Part shown: one piece after another, positions 1 through 12,670 of the stretch
Position numbering within the stretch: the first letter of the stretch is position 1
Layout of the letters: every line of letters starts with the position of its first letter
NCBI GenBank assembly: GCA_951812925.1
Contig: OX638370.1
Span: 112,048,897 to 112,112,896, forward strand
From: Calliopum simillimum
Lineage: Eukaryota > Arthropoda > Insecta > Diptera > Lauxaniidae
Reading direction: 5' to 3'
DNA: 64,000 nt
Program-made: the position numbers and the translations under genes
The notes under the pieces: model-generated
Databases searched by the model: none
What the model saw: only the letters and a program-made list of their open reading frames with translations
What the model was told of the DNA's origin: nothing

Positions 1-680
1 ATAAACAACAAAAATAGTGAAAAATCCAAACCATCAGCAAGAGCAAGTGGGTACCATCATCAACCAACAATCGCACACAAGTTCAAGGCTACACCATGGT
101 ATATACACGACTTCTTTTATAGATAAAGTGTGTGTTATTTATGTGTACATAATATTTAGGTACATAGGAAAGCCCCTCTTTGAAGAAATACTATAGGTAC
201 GCAATATATTACCTTTTATGCAAAAGATTAACCTAAGCGATACACTGTACCTCGGTCGACTACAGTCGGTGTGAAATATTTAAATTCATAAATTCATGTA
301 GATATGTAGATACATGCGTGCATACGTAAGCATTATCTTGTATTATTATGATTAATTAATGTTAACAAACGTGTGTCGATTTTGTGAGCCAAGAGTATTA
401 ATTTTGCACCATTTCATCATTAACACCAAGACACAAAAGTGTGGTTACAATTATTTATATTCGTTATTTGGTAACACGTCAATGGCATTTAATTTTGTAA
501 ATTTGTTTAAATTTTAAGATTTTTAGTTAAAAAAATATTTTCGGAAACAGGACAAAATTCTAAATTGAATGACAAGATCACGAAACATAATTTTAAGAAA
601 CATTTTTCTGCATGCGATCACATGCACAAATAAGATTGATTTTCTCATATGTTAGAATTGATTTTGATTTAGGCATATGA
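1..680. other. AT-rich non-coding DNA
   Basis: No coding or RNA gene seen. A 16-bp imperfect palindrome, GCATGCGATCACATGC, lies at 610-625 and recurs in related form near 10.39 kb and 36.96 kb. The rest is A/T-rich sequence of the kind found in long fly introns. Confidence 0.6.
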
Positions 681-1130
681 TCGTGCCCCCACGATGGGCG
701 CCATTTCAGAAAACAAGTTTAAATAGTCAAAAAAAACAATCAAAAACAAGAATTGTCACAATTTTGAGAAAAATGAGGTCAAAAAGTCCCACGTTGGGCG
801 CCATTTGAGAAAAACAAGGTTAAAAAAAATCACCTACAAAAATTAAAAAGCTAAAAGAATCACAAACAAGAATTGTCACAATTTTGAGAAAAACTAGATC
901 AAAAAGCCCCACGTTGGGCGCCATTTGAGAAAAATAAGGTTAAAAAAAATCACCTACAAAAATAAAAAAGCTAAATGAATCAGAAACAAGAATCGTCACA
1001 ATTTTGAGAAAAAGAAGGTCAAGAAGCCCCACGCTGGGCGCCATTTGAGAAAAACAAGGTTAAATAGTCAAAAAATCACCTACAAAACTAAAAAAGCTAA
1101 AACAATCAGAAACAAAAATAGTCGTTAACG
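681..1130. repeat. Tandem units carrying a tRNA-Lys 3'-end (PBS-like) motif
   Basis: Four units contain the motif CCCACGTTGGGCGCCA or a one-base variant, near 691, 791, 911 and 1031, so the spacing is 100, 120 and 120 bp. Each is followed by ATTTGAGAAAAACAAGG-like sequence and a shared CACCTACAAAAAT segment. From memory, the motif equals the 3' end of fly tRNA-Lys(CTT) plus CCA. On the minus strand it therefore reads as a lysine-tRNA primer-binding site, as in Osvaldo/Ulysses-type LTR elements. Only the terminal 16-20 nt match, so this is not a tRNA gene. Related units occur at 39.87, 41.2 and 42.05 kb. Confidence 0.7.
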
Positions 1131-2879
1131 ATGTATTTGTTATGCTGAATCCGAAACTGGCCGCAGAATGTTTTAGGAAAGATTTTCAAATATTTAAAAT
1201 TTAAAAATTAAAAAAGTGTGGTTTTTCGTTATTTCAGTTTTTTCGTTATATTATATAATTCAAAGTGGGTTTTGAAGGCCAAGACTAAAACTTTCAGCTA
1301 GAACATCAGATTAAATAGCTAAAAATGGCCTTCTCTTGTTATTCAACTTAAAAAATAACGAAAAACTTGCACTAATGCACTTATAAGTAAGGATCATAGA
1401 AAAAGCAATTCAAAAAACCTAAAATTATTCATGTTAGAAATTCCGCAAATAGCGTATTTATTTAAAGATTGTGAGCATGGACTTACTGAACAGTTTTCTA
1501 AAAAAAAAAAAAGCAAAACAACTGACCCATATACGTATTAAACTGTACCATAATTCTTATTCTAAAAAGATTTTGCAATTCTTGGTCAATGGTTTGTTTG
1601 CGTTCTAATCTTTTGTTATATCTTGATTTCTTAATTAAAACATGGTTTCCTCGTATTGAGGCGGAAAATGAATACGCCGTAACGAACTGCACAGAACGGT
1701 TACACATGGTTTATTCAGGCTTCCAGCCAGCCAGCCAACTAGCGCTACATTTATGCCTTGTGTGCTTGTTTTCTAGTTGCAAAAAATATCACGCTATCTC
1801 TTTTAAACACAAACTGAGGAGCTGAGTGTCGTGCAGTAGGGGCACCGGCATAGCAGACTTAAATTGCCATTATTAGAGGTAACTAAATATGCCGGCCGGT
1901 CGAATGACCGACCAAAGAGGCGTTTCAATGGTGCCGTCACCAGTAATAGCAATGTTTTTATAACAGTAGAACACCAACAGCAACAGCAGTCAGTTCGATT
2001 TTTGCTGATTGCAACAAATGCATTTTGCATTTAGTACGCGTGCTACACAAACAGCACAGCATAATTTCTATGTTTGCAAATGTTTTAATACTGGTGCTGC
2101 TGCTGGTAACTCTGCTGCAAGAGCAACAGTTGCTACAACCAACGCGATAGCAATTAACACTTTTCTTTAAATACGTACGTGCAATTCATGCTTCGTATAT
2201 TGATTGCGTTGGATATTATTATTTTATCTGATGCATACACATATGTACCAGTGGCGTATTTGTTGGGGGGTGCTCAGGGAGTTTACCCTCGCCCCCAAAA
2301 TTTGCAATTCTCTTGCTGAAAGACATATGAGTAACATTTACTCTATGATTTTGAGATGTACATAAGAACGAGGGAGCTTGTCGCTCCCCCACGAAAATAT
2401 AATATGGACTATCTACGCTCCTGATATGCACATATATTTTAAATTGGCACATTTCTGTTTTGGTTTCTTTTTTTTCTCATCCACAGCTTAAACCATAAAG
2501 TTGAATTTTAATTTAATTTAACAAACAACATCGTAAAAACTCAATTACAAAATTATGCCACACAAAAGAAATCTTCGCATACTTCTTTTTCTGACACATA
2601 AATTTGTATATTAATTTTATTTTAATTATGATGCTAACTAATTGAAGTCGAAATGTTAGCAACGTGTTTGATGTATTGTTTTCTTGTTAATTATTAATTT
2701 TTTTTTTAATGTTATGAGTAGGAAAAAATTATCTTAATAAATTTAAGCTACTGCTTTCAGTTTAACATCTAGGCTTATTTACCTTTAGAACGTTTGACTT
2801 GTAATCCGAAAATGGTTTAAAATCATCCTGCAAAATATATTCTTTACAATCCTGTGTATATAAATTACTGTGTAAAAGT
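1131..2879. other. Non-coding, presumed intron
   Basis: No gene supported. CAG/CAA-rich runs occur around 1970-1990 and CTG/GCT runs around 2092-2140. Small open frames here lack any recognisable domain and have intron-like composition. Confidence 0.6.
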
Positions 2880-3310
2880 TTAACTTAGTAATGTGTAAAA
2901 TTCTCTCAGCAATGTGTAAAATTTTACTCAGTAATGTGTAATTTTCTCAGTAATGTGTAAAATTTTCTCAGCTATCTGTAAAATACTCCGCAATATTTAA
3001 AACTTTACTCAGAGTGTGTTAAATACTTTCAGCAATGAGTAAAATTTTACTCAGCAATGTGTAAAATTTTACTTAGTAATGTGAAATTTCCTCATTAATG
3101 TGTAAAATTCTCTCAGCTATCTGTAAAATACTCAACAATATTTAAAACTTTACTCAGAATGTGTTAAATACTCTCAGCAATGTGTAAAATTTTACTCAGA
3201 AATAAGTAATAACTTCCAGCAATGTGTTAAGTTTTCTCAGCAATGTGTTAAGTTTTCTCAGCAATGTGTATAATACTCAGCAATATATATAATTTTAGTC
3301 TAAATATGTT
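2880..3310. repeat. Degenerate tandem repeat, ~22-bp theme
   Basis: The phrase CTCAGCAATGTGTAAAATTT, with variants, recurs about 18 times. The same theme appears at 30.8-30.93 kb and 32.46-32.51 kb, where a mariner insertion separates the two pieces. Confidence 0.75.
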
Positions 3311-3540
3311 AAATATACCCAATTTTGAAATTCATTTTTTGAAAGATAACCCTCTCATCGATAGATCTTTCATCGAACTAGGCCGATTTAAATCAATACC
3401 ATCTATATATGAATAGGCAACCGAAATCGGTTGGTCCCTGTTTCTATGCCTAAATCTTATCATATTCGAGTGTTTTTTTTTTTTTTTTTTTTTTGGAAAG
3501 TTCGTGAGGAGGAGAAGTGGTTAGGATAATATTCTTTTTT

Positions 3541-3795
3541 AAAGTGGGCGGTGCCACGCCCCTAAATGAAAAAAAACGCTCTCATTGCTAAGCCGCTGCA
3601 TCGATTTTTATGAAATTTGATAAGGAGATAGGGTTAACACTATGTGGCTTTTATGAATTTAAGTGGGCCCCTAAAGAGAAAATGCACCCATATAGTTACT
3701 AATGAGAATTTGTTTCCTTAAGTTAACAGCTGAATGTTCTTTTTAAAGTCAAATCAAAGTGGTCGAATTTCGGCCACAAGGCAAACTCTAGTCTA
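3541..3795. repeat. Interspersed repeat, shared with 40.03/41.09 kb
   Basis: Begins with GTGGGCGGTGCCACGCCCC and ends with AAGTCAAATCAAAGTGGTCG followed by GCAAACTCTAG. The same start and end recur at 40034-40165 and 41090-41215, where a TA-flanked element has been inserted between them. A preceding T-run lies at about 3472-3495. Family not identified. Confidence 0.55.
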
Positions 3796-4141
3796 TTTTA
3801 TTGGTCAAATAATAAAAACAAGCGTGGAAGAGATTCAGATGAGATATGTTCTCTGCGGGAGGATTAAACAATAATGTTCATTTGGCAAATGCAAAAAAAA
3901 AAACGATTTTTCGAAATTCCACGATCACAAATCTGAAAGAGGGTTAAAAAAGTGAGCTGAGATTTTTTCGGAAGTCATTAAGAGATCGCTCAACGTCGAT
4001 TCATTCAAAATTACGGGTTGATGCTGTTTTTATTTTATTACTATCTTAAAAATATAAATTCTCGGAATGGGTTGTATGACATTAAATTTTTCGTCTTGAT
4101 TCAAGGTATACAAAAACAATATTAACTGGAACCTAAAATCA

Positions 4142-4346
4142 ACCCACTGTAAAACTCAAAATATTCATTTTGGATAAAACTTGCTATTCCAAGGAACCAC
4201 AAAAGAGACAATTTTTTAGACCATCTTAAGCCATCTATTTGCGAAATTTCACCCCACTGCAAAAATCAAAATCTTCATTTTGGATAAATCTTGTTGTTCC
4301 AAGAAATCACAAAAGAGACAATTTTCTAGAACATCTTAACCCATCA
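4142..4346. repeat. Two-copy tandem duplication, ~113 bp period
   Basis: The segments at 4142-4230 and 4252-4345 share CATTTTGGATAAA, TTCCAAG and CACAAAAGAGACAATTTT in the same order, with scattered substitutions. No coding content recognised. Confidence 0.65.
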
Positions 4347-5476
4347 TATTCTGTTCTTATTGGTTGTTTTGACACCAATTTTTGTATCAGTCTAATGTTC
4401 AATAATCCGAATATAAAAAATGTGGGATCTATCTATCTATTGGCGAACAGTGATACAATTTGACAACTCTACAATTCAATTTATAATTATGTTGTTTTTA
4501 GTTTAAAGGAAAATAAGGAGTTCAACCATATAACGATTCAAAGAAAGTTTCGCAAACATCTCCCCCACATAATTGAACTAATTTAAAAATAAAGAAAACT
4601 CTCAAAAGCACAATCGTTGTTTTCAAGCAGTCAAGAAATATTTTTTATTAATTAAGAGTTCGCAAAGTAGTATGGGAAAAAATGGTATAACACCATTTAC
4701 ACAATTTGGGAAAATTGCAATATTTGCAAATAAAAAATCGTTAATTTGATTGGAAATTCAATACATATTCATAAGGCACCTCAACCTCTGTGACTCGCAT
4801 GATTTTGAATCAGCTTAATTGTTTTATGATATGAACAAACATTGGGGCTAACACACAAACAAATGTAACCTTTACACTTTTTGAACAAAAAACTTGCTTT
4901 CAAACTATTTAGGGTCAAACAAAGAGTTTGTTAACATAACAAAAAATAAATAAATTATGAATAAACCAACAAAATTTTACAATATGCAAAAATTTCATGT
5001 TTTGAAAACATTAATCCGCAAATGACATAAGGTCAATAGATGAGCAAATCTTAACCAATGGCTACTGAGTATGATTAAGAGAAACACATTGAGTTCAAAC
5101 AGTCGGAAATACAAAAGATTTTGTAAGTTTTAATGGAACGCTGGCTGACTATTTTAAATGGATACATGCGGGTAAACATTACTAAAACATCAATTAAATT
5201 AAATAAACGAATAAATGATGAACAATCAATCGATTGAATCAACATAAAATCGAGCGAGTGATCAGACAGACTAACAATCAGCGATCGACGTTTTGTTGGC
5301 GGCGTTGGTCATCGTCGTCATCATCATCAACAATCGGATTAATTTTTTCTGTTTTAAGAAGCAGCCGGACGGCGCAAAAGAACTTACAAATGTACGTTCC
5401 CTACGCTGAACCGGTTTGTGTATGCGTTCGTTCGTGACTTGGATTGGTTCGATGTTCGAATACGCGTCACAAATAA
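4347..5476. other. Non-coding, with a small CpG/CGT-rich patch
   Basis: Nothing coding recognised. At about 5270-5440 the composition changes to GATCGACG, CGTCGTCATCATC and CGTTCGTTCG, unlike the flanking A/T-rich sequence. It could be a regulatory patch, but no core promoter motif is convincing. Confidence 0.45.
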
Positions 5477-6520
5477 CACTGTTCAACGGCAAAAAATTAT
5501 CTGTGTTCAGACCATGAAATTATTATTCCTTGCTATTGACATAGTAGTACTGCATTTACAAAATTTTTCCATCACGTCTCAATTTTCAGAAAAATTGACA
5601 AATCCAAAATCACGACTTACATCCGCGCGAAAATAAATTAAAAAATATTTATCCGTCAGAATTTTATAAACAAAATGTCAAACGATTCAGAAAATAGCAA
5701 TAATTTCAAATCTGAAAAAATTTTGAAATCGGTTCGGCAGATTTTTTTGTAGGCCCGTTTAATTGAGAAAATGTACTGAAAAAACCGAACACCAACCATC
5801 TTTTATTACATAAATCTTGCCTAAATCAATACAAAATTAAAAAAAACTCTTCACGAGCTTGTGCGTCATTATTTTAACTTTATTTTGATACCAAAAACTT
5901 ATGGATTAGACCATGAATAATCAATTTATTTCTTTTTGAACAAAAAATGTACAAACAGAAAGTCATACAAAAGCTATTGAATTTTTGTATCATAGCTACT
6001 TGGAAATAAAAGTACTTGTATGACTTCCTGTATGTACATTTTTTGTTCAAAAGGAAATAAGTTGGTTATTCATGGTCCAATCCTTAAGTTTTTGATATCA
6101 AAATAAAGTTCAAATAATGACGCATGAGCTCGTGAAGAGTTTTTTTTAATTTTGTATTGATTTAGGCAATATTTATGTAATTAAAGATGGTTGGTGTTCG
6201 GTTTTTTCAGTACATTTTCTCAATTAAACGGGCCTACAAAAAAATCTGCCGGACCGATTTCAAAATTTTTTTCATATTTGAAATTATTGCTATTTTCTGA
6301 ATCGTTTGACATTTTGTTTATAAAATTCTGACAGATAAAAATTTTTTAATTTATTTTCGCGCGGATGTAAGTCGTGATTTTGGATTTGTCAATTTTTCTG
6401 AAAATTGAGACGTGATGGAAAAATTTTGTAAATGCAGTTCTACTATGTCAATAGCAAGGAATAATAATTTTATGGTCTGAACTGAGATAAAAACAAAAAC
6501 CTGAAATTCGTTGAACAGTG
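5477..6520. mobile_element. PIF/Harbinger-like foldback element (long inverted repeat)
   Basis: The two halves are near-perfect inverted copies. The arms run from about 5505 to 5970 and from 6015 to 6485, around a spacer of about 45 bp. The outermost bases are CACTGTTCAACG on the left and CGTTGAACAGTG on the right. The trinucleotide TAA flanks both ends (5474-5476 and 6521-6523), matching the 3-bp TWA target duplication typical of PIF/Harbinger. No transposase frame exists, so it would be non-autonomous. A second element with similar ends and the same TAA flanks is at 41360-42044. Confidence 0.8.
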
Positions 6521-7074
6521 TAATTAATCAAAAAAATATAATTTTATAATTGAAAGGCCCAAAAATACAAAAAAAAAAAAAAAAAAAAACTGAAACCAAA
6601 TGAAAATAACGACCAAATAAATGAAGCAGCAAGAATCAACTACAACAAAATGGAGGATGTATGCACATCCGGTTTAAAAAGTTGGTAAAGGGTTAATTTA
6701 ATACATTTAACTGTAGCGTAATTTGATGATTAACGAAATGTGGAAGTTACTTAGTGGAATTGTATAGATTTAGAGACAAATGCAGACTAATATTAAGTTT
6801 ATTTTCATATATATAATTAGTTTATAAACCTTAATTATAACTTAATTTAGTTATTAAAAATACACTAAGAAAATAGTTTGTTTCCGTCAAATAAATGTAT
6901 TTGCTTGAAAATTAAACAAATTCTGATTGAAGTTAAGGTGATTTAAAGTTGAAACATTCGTTAAATGTGTCAGACAGAATGCTCGTTTCGGGTGATTTGG
7001 TTGTGAATTTTGTAAAAAATTTTTTTTTAAATTTTTTTTAAATATGTTAATTACAAGATAATTTGATGATATTT
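6521..7074. other. Non-coding DNA
   Basis: An A-run at about 6571-6590 and A/T-rich sequence. No gene or clear repeat recognised. Confidence 0.6.
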
Positions 7075-7450
7075 GGTGAGTGGCTTTGCCGTAAGAGTTA
7101 GCTCGAAACCGGCCAACGGACACGCCCACCGCCCATACAAAAAATATATTAGAAATGTATTAATAAGAGCAAAATACACATAAATACTAGGGATAGTAAG
7201 CGCTGAGCAAAAACTAGACAAATTCGGACAAGAGGGCGTGGCACCTCCCATATAAGTAAGTTTCGATATGCTATAGTCAAAACGTTTTTCGAGATAATCC
7301 AACTAAATTTCACTCAAACATTCAAAACTAAAAATGCAAGCTCTGAGCAAAAACAAGGCGACTCCGGACAAAAGGGTGTGGTACCTCCCATATAAGCAAA
7401 AGCTTCAAAATGCTATACTAAAAACGTTTTTTGAGGTAATCCAACCAAAT
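7075..7450. repeat. Interspersed repeat with ~140-bp internal units (minus copy)
   Basis: Two units with GGGCGTGGCACCTCCCATAT (or a close variant), GCTCTGAGCAAAAAC and GAGATAATCCAACTAAATTT. It is the reverse complement of the family at 14.70-15.06, 46.23-46.58 and 60.0-60.47 kb, recognised by GGAGGTGCCACGCCCTC. Confidence 0.65.
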
Positions 7451-8697
7451 TTCATATTTCGATAGGAAATTTAATTTTCTAAAAAAAATTTCTAATGAAG
7501 TAGGTATATCGCTTCTTTCGCTAAATATATTGAAAAAAATTGTAAAGGGTGCATTTGCCCCTCTCCGATTCCCACCCTCTTATTTAATAGCCCCCCTCGT
7601 TTTTTCTTCTTAAATGAGCCACTGACCGATTTCTGTTATAAAATCACGTAAGCGTCTAAGTTCCTTATTGCTATGTTAGGTCATAATCACTAACCTACAT
7701 CGTTTGAATCTGATTGTGTAAAAATGTCAATGGAATCAGTTGGCTTACTTTTTGATGAACTTTAATAATTTGATAAGCTTACACTTTAGACCTCGATGTC
7801 TCCGGAACTAGAATTTACAGGAAAAAACTATAAAAACCTAATTTTTTTAACGATTAAATTTGGCATTGTCTACAATGAAACATAAAAGCCAAGGCTGTTA
7901 CAAGACAAAGGACTGGAATAAAAATTGGGAATATATCTTTCTAATGTTTAAAGAAAAAGAGAGCAAACAATATTAATAAAAAGAAAAACTGCAAACAAAA
8001 CTATAAAAGAAAAAAAAATATTGACAAAAACAAAAATTTTTGTTTAGAAAGTGAAAACGAAAACAAGAAAGAAAATCAAGGAAAATGCAGAGATAAAAAG
8101 AGCACATAAAAAATGTAATAAAATAGGGCATAGAAAGAAACAGAAATTAAGAAAACAAATAATATTAAAGGTCGTCAAAAAACTGCTGTTATACAAATAA
8201 CGTCAGATTAAAGAAATATAAATACGAAATTAACATTTTCAAGCTAATGAAACGTGAGTAACACCACAAAAGTGCAATTTAAGTTTCACAGTTTCAAGTA
8301 TAAATCATATTGTAAGCAATTATTAAGCAACAAAAAAAATTTATAAATAACATATTTTGAAATGTAAATTAAAAACGAGTGACGCATACAAATTTTGTTA
8401 GATGTAACTTCAAAGTTACCTATCAAATTTAATAATAATATCTTGTATAGTTTAGAAGATATAAAGTGATAATATTTAATCGAAAAACATTTGTATGGAA
8501 TTGAGAGACACCCTTACTTGTTTGGCTAATAATAAATAACTCGGAAAGTAAGGATGCAATTGAATAATTTTTTTTTTTTATCTAAACTTTTTTTTATACT
8601 TTTTATGGCCGTTTAAAAAAAATGAGCGTAGGAAGCTTAGTACTTAAGAAAAATAATCTAATTAAGCGCTGTTTGTTAAACCTAAGTGTTTTTACTA
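7451..8697. other. Non-coding DNA
   Basis: A C-rich patch at about 7550-7600 (CCCACCCTCTTATTTAATAG) sits in otherwise A-rich sequence. No gene or terminal-repeat structure seen. Confidence 0.55.
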
Positions 8698-9510
8698 CTA
8701 ATATATTTTATTCAAAGTATTGTCCATTGGAAGCTACAACATTTCCCCATCTTTCAGGCAATTTATGAATTCCATCCCAAAAAAATTGCGCCGGCTTGGC
8801 GGCCAAAAATGAATCTATCCAATTTTCGATATCTTGAACGTAAGTGAAGCGTATTCCTGATAGGGCATTCTGCATCGATCGGAACAAATGGTAGTCTGAT
8901 GGTGCAAGGTCTGGGCTATAAAGCGGGTGAGGCAAAATTTCCCATCCGTTGTTTTCCAGGTAATTTTTGACTGGGGCAGCAATATGTGGCCGAGCGTTGT
9001 CATGATGAAAAATTATTGCTTCTTGTCTGGTCGCATTTTCCGGGCGTTTTTCGATGATGGCACGCTTCAAACGTATTAATTGTGTTCGATAGAGGTCACC
9101 TGTGAGCATTACAGAGCATTACCTTGGCACCATGGATATTTGCCTTTGGCTGGGAAGGTCCTGGTTGTCCGGGCTTCATATATGAATGTTTGCGTTTCGG
9201 GTTGTCGTAATGGATCCATTTTTCATCCCCAGTCACGATCCGATGCAAAAATGACTTTTGGCAGCAGTTTTCTTTGCAAAAAAATTACCCAACAGAACTT
9301 CCCGCAAATACTGTCTTTTTCTCCAATTTTCGAAGTTATTCATCGTGAAAAATAATAATGATGCACACAAGATAAAATTGTTTTGTTGACTGATTTTGAC
9401 AGCTGTCAAATGTACCTTCAAAATGACATATATATAAAGTTCGAGCTTTCACGATATTTGTTAGTAGAGACATCCACCGTCAAATTCCGGTTTTTAAGTT
9501 GTACACCCAA
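8698..9510 (-). mobile_element. Mariner lineage A, 5'-complete but 3'-truncated copy
   Basis: The right end (transposon 5' end) is intact: it ends GTTGTACACCCAA before TA at 9511-9512, identical to the ends of the element at 61190-62011. The left end stops near 8698, just beyond the transposase stop codon, where the 61.2-kb copy continues for about 70 bp to its own inverted repeat. This copy is therefore truncated. Internally it has lost most of the helix-turn-helix region and a second segment ahead of the second catalytic Asp. Confidence 0.85.
8707..9421 (-). pseudogene. Mariner transposase pseudogene (DD34D)
   Basis: Reading minus, the first 60 or so codons start MNNFENWRKRQYLREVLLG and include KKTAAKSH, the first helix of a mariner DNA-binding domain. 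They stop near 9233. A further segment in another frame reads RIVTGDEKWIHYDNPKR, which contains the first catalytic Asp. A third frame (8708-9109) carries HHDNARPH and YSPDLAPSDYHLF. The second and third catalytic Asp there are separated by 34 residues, the mariner signature. The C-terminus ends SNGQYFE with a TAA stop. At least two internal deletions and frame changes make it non-functional. It acted by cut-and-paste at TA sites. Confidence 0.9.
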
Positions 9511-10631
9511 TACATTGAAATACTTGACAAGAACCTGAGGATTTGACTGGCCACAACACAATTTCACAGACAAAACTAAACGTATCGACTAAAATATCTA
9601 AGATCCGCATTAATAAAGCAGAAACGCGATAGAATCGCAAACTCATCTAAATTTTTATATTTTTCAATGTAACAGGAAGCTGAAGTAAAAGTATTTTTAT
9701 AATAAAATTTAATATCAATAGCAGAATTTGGCATTTGCATTCAAAACCCTATTCAGTGTGATAATAGAAATAATTAAGATGTTTAGTTGATCATATGAAA
9801 TGTTGTAACAAAAAAAAATATGTAAAATTAGGTAAGCCGCAGAATATTTCCTCGTGAGTAGAAAGAAACACCCATGTACGATTGAATAAAAAATTCTGTA
9901 AAAAAAAACATTTTTGTTTGAAAAAGATGATGGAGTGACCAGTGCTACAGCATATTGTGTACCTACATACTTGTGCAAGTGATCATTGTATACCATTAAA
10001 CCAGCCGGATATGGAAAAACTATATGCATTTTATTTCAATTCAACAAATATATATCGCGATCAAAATTGTGTTTGTAAAGAATCAAAAACAACATTGTTT
10101 TAGTCCTTTTTAAAGCACTTCCTGGTAAAATTGTTATGAGTGGCAAAGTTCTTCCATTATATGTAAAAAATTAGCTAAAGAATTTGATAATGTTCGCATG
10201 ACTTTGCAAAAAAAAAAAAAAAACAGTTTTTGTTCACACAAAGTATAAAAGAAACATTGGTTTTACGTTCTTCTTCTTCTTCTTTTTTTCAACAGGAAAA
10301 ATAGTTATTTATGCGGTCACAATAACATTCAATAAAGATTGATTTTCAGTCATCGTTTCCTAAAAAATACAAACAGACACATGCATGCGGTCACATGCAC
10401 AAAAAATCATTCGTACTGTATTTTAAATAACATTTTCCTAGTTAAATCCAAACTCGCTTTTAGCCCAGAGAAGTGATGATTCGATAGAAGAAAAAAAGTA
10501 TCAAATGTTCAAATTGAAGCCTTTTAAAATTTCGAGATCTTTCCACAAATGTTATATATGCAATTCGTATGACAAAGAAGAAAAGTAATTTCTTTCCATG
10601 TCGAACGCATAAATATTTAAAACAATCAGCG
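9511..10631. other. Non-coding DNA
   Basis: No gene supported. GCATGCGGTCACATGC lies at about 10384-10400, a second copy of the palindromic motif near 610. Small frames have no recognisable domains. Confidence 0.55.
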
Positions 10632-10840
10632 TCAACAGTCAGCGTTTCAAAATCACTGACACACGCGCTGAACAAGCGTTGAGTTATGGGTCGTCTACAA
10701 CAAATACAATATTTCAACAACAAATAAAAACTTTCATTTATGGGTGTTGTAATTCCGAGAAATTTGGAAAATATTGAAATATTGTGTTTGTTGTAGGCAA
10801 GATAAAATTGGCTCAATTTTATTCTACTCTGACAACCTTG
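10632..10840. mobile_element. hAT-like palindromic MITE, copy 1
   Basis: The core is an inverted repeat: GTCTACAACAAATACAATAT on one side and ATTGTGTTTGTTGTAGGC on the other, with GGGTGTTGTAATTCCGAGAA between them. The outer parts resemble CAAGGGTGTCAGCG: here CAACAGTCAGCG on the left and CTGACAACCTTG on the right. Family membership is clear, exact ends less so. Confidence 0.6.
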
Positions 10841-12670
10841 ATGTCAAAACTAAAGTCAAAAGTCAAGCCAACTAAAGTTGAAGTTCATTTTCAATTAGTA
10901 AGAGCTAAAAAATAAACAAGAAAACTGAACTCAAGCAAGGACGATGATATAATGTTGGCGAAATAAACTTCAACTTAATGTAATAAACGTAAAAGTAAAA
11001 ATAGAAAAACTTGTTGCATGTGTTATAACCAGCACATATGCACTTTCTGTGAGGATATGACTTAAATTTCTAGGTTACCTTTTAACAGAGAATTCCTGCT
11101 TATTTCTGCTTCTTTTTCTTTCTACTAATGCGGTATTCCCCAATAAAAGAGTATTTTGCTTGAACTTCCTTTTTTTCTGATATTTTTTTGGATTTTCTGT
11201 TTTCTTTTTAGTTTCTCAATTTTTATTTCACTTTTTTATTGCACATTTTATTCATCTCAACTTGAAAATGTGCAAAATATTCCATTAAAGAGTGTGGCGG
11301 AGGGGGTGCCACAAAAAAATGTTGGATGTTATTCGTACCACGATACCGGCGAATTTTTTTTTTTTTCTCGATTTTCCCTGCTTTTACTTAAAATACCACG
11401 GTTTTCTTCTTTCTCAGAAATACGGCATGAAAATCATGGGGGAAAAGTACAAAAAAATAAAATAATAAAAAACACACAAACAACAACTTTTTTAAGTACA
11501 AGAAAAACAACGTAGGAACAAACGACGACGACGACAACGTACATAAACGACAGAGACGACGACTGATGAAAATGGTACTGAGAAAAGCAAAAGAAAGGCA
11601 AGAAACAAAAACCGAAAAAATCGAGAAACCAGCGCAACGTAAATTCAAGACTTTTGAGACCGACTCCCGGTCTCAACACAACACGATGATGATGATGATG
11701 ATGTTGGTGGTGATGACTTGAAACAGCGTCGTATGAGTGAGAGCGGCGGTATTTGGTTCAGTGTGTGCGCGTTTATATATGTGGTAAAACAAAAAAAAAA
11801 AAATACCAACAATTATGCCCACAGGTATATCGGGCGATATGTTTTTTTTCTTTTCTTTTCTACCTTTGTGTTGTGTTAAACTACAGCTGTATGTGTTATA
11901 AGCCGTGGTTGTTGCTTTGCTGGCGTCCATCCAAGCGAAAGACCAACCAAGCAATCAACCGTCCGACAGGTAGTTTATTCATGTATTCTTCGTCTTGAAC
12001 GGCCATTTATACAGGTAAGAAAAACGAAAAAATGTAAATTCGACATGCATACATACATTTCCATAGAGCATATTTAAGTTTCTTATATTTTAAAATGTTA
12101 AGTTGCGCTTTTATTTTATTATATAGTTGTAATTGCTTGCCTCATAAAATGTAGTTCGATTTCATCGAATCGATCGATATGAAAAAAAATCGATGAAAGA
12201 ATTCTTTTTATACGTCATCTTCATAATGAGTTTCATCGTCAGTGTTGCTCTATGTAGAAAGTTTTGAGCAAACGAAGGGGTAAAATAAAACTGTAGCATT
12301 GAAATGTTTCCTTCGAAGCGCTCCCTAAGTGCTCCTTTAGTGTAAAGATATGCACTAATAAATTTAAAATTAACTTTTTAAAGTTCTTTATAGCTACATT
12401 TTTAATTTAGTACGCTCCATTAGGTTAAAATTTTAAAATTAATTCACTTCAATATCTTCAGCGCATGGCAACTTCAAATAAATAACTTAATTTTTTATAT
12501 GGGTGATTTTACTCACGAGGTAATTATCCTGCGGCTAACCTAAATTTACATATTTTTTGTAACAATATTTCATTGATTTATGATCATAACTAAACATCTA
12601 AAATATTTCTAGACTGACACTCAAAATTAGCTCGATCCCAAAAATATTTCATAGAAAAATTGTACTTTAA
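10841..12670. other. Non-coding, with triplet-rich patch
   Basis: At 11515-11710 the sequence is rich in ACG/GAC triplets and has an ATG run (GATGATGATGATGATGATG at about 11684-11702). A purine- and T-rich region lies around it. The small open frames over it are low-complexity. Possible regulatory patch of the host gene; no promoter motif is decisive. Confidence 0.45.

Noticed and set aside
681..1130. tRNA-Lys genes
   Set aside because: Only the last 16-20 bases including CCA match. The anticodon, D arm and acceptor 5' strand are absent, and genomic eukaryotic tRNA genes do not encode CCA.
11156..11998. Cluster of open frames of 80-120 codons on both strands
   Set aside because: Translations are runs of F, S, L or K from low-complexity DNA; no domain, no conserved pattern, overlapping frames on both strands.
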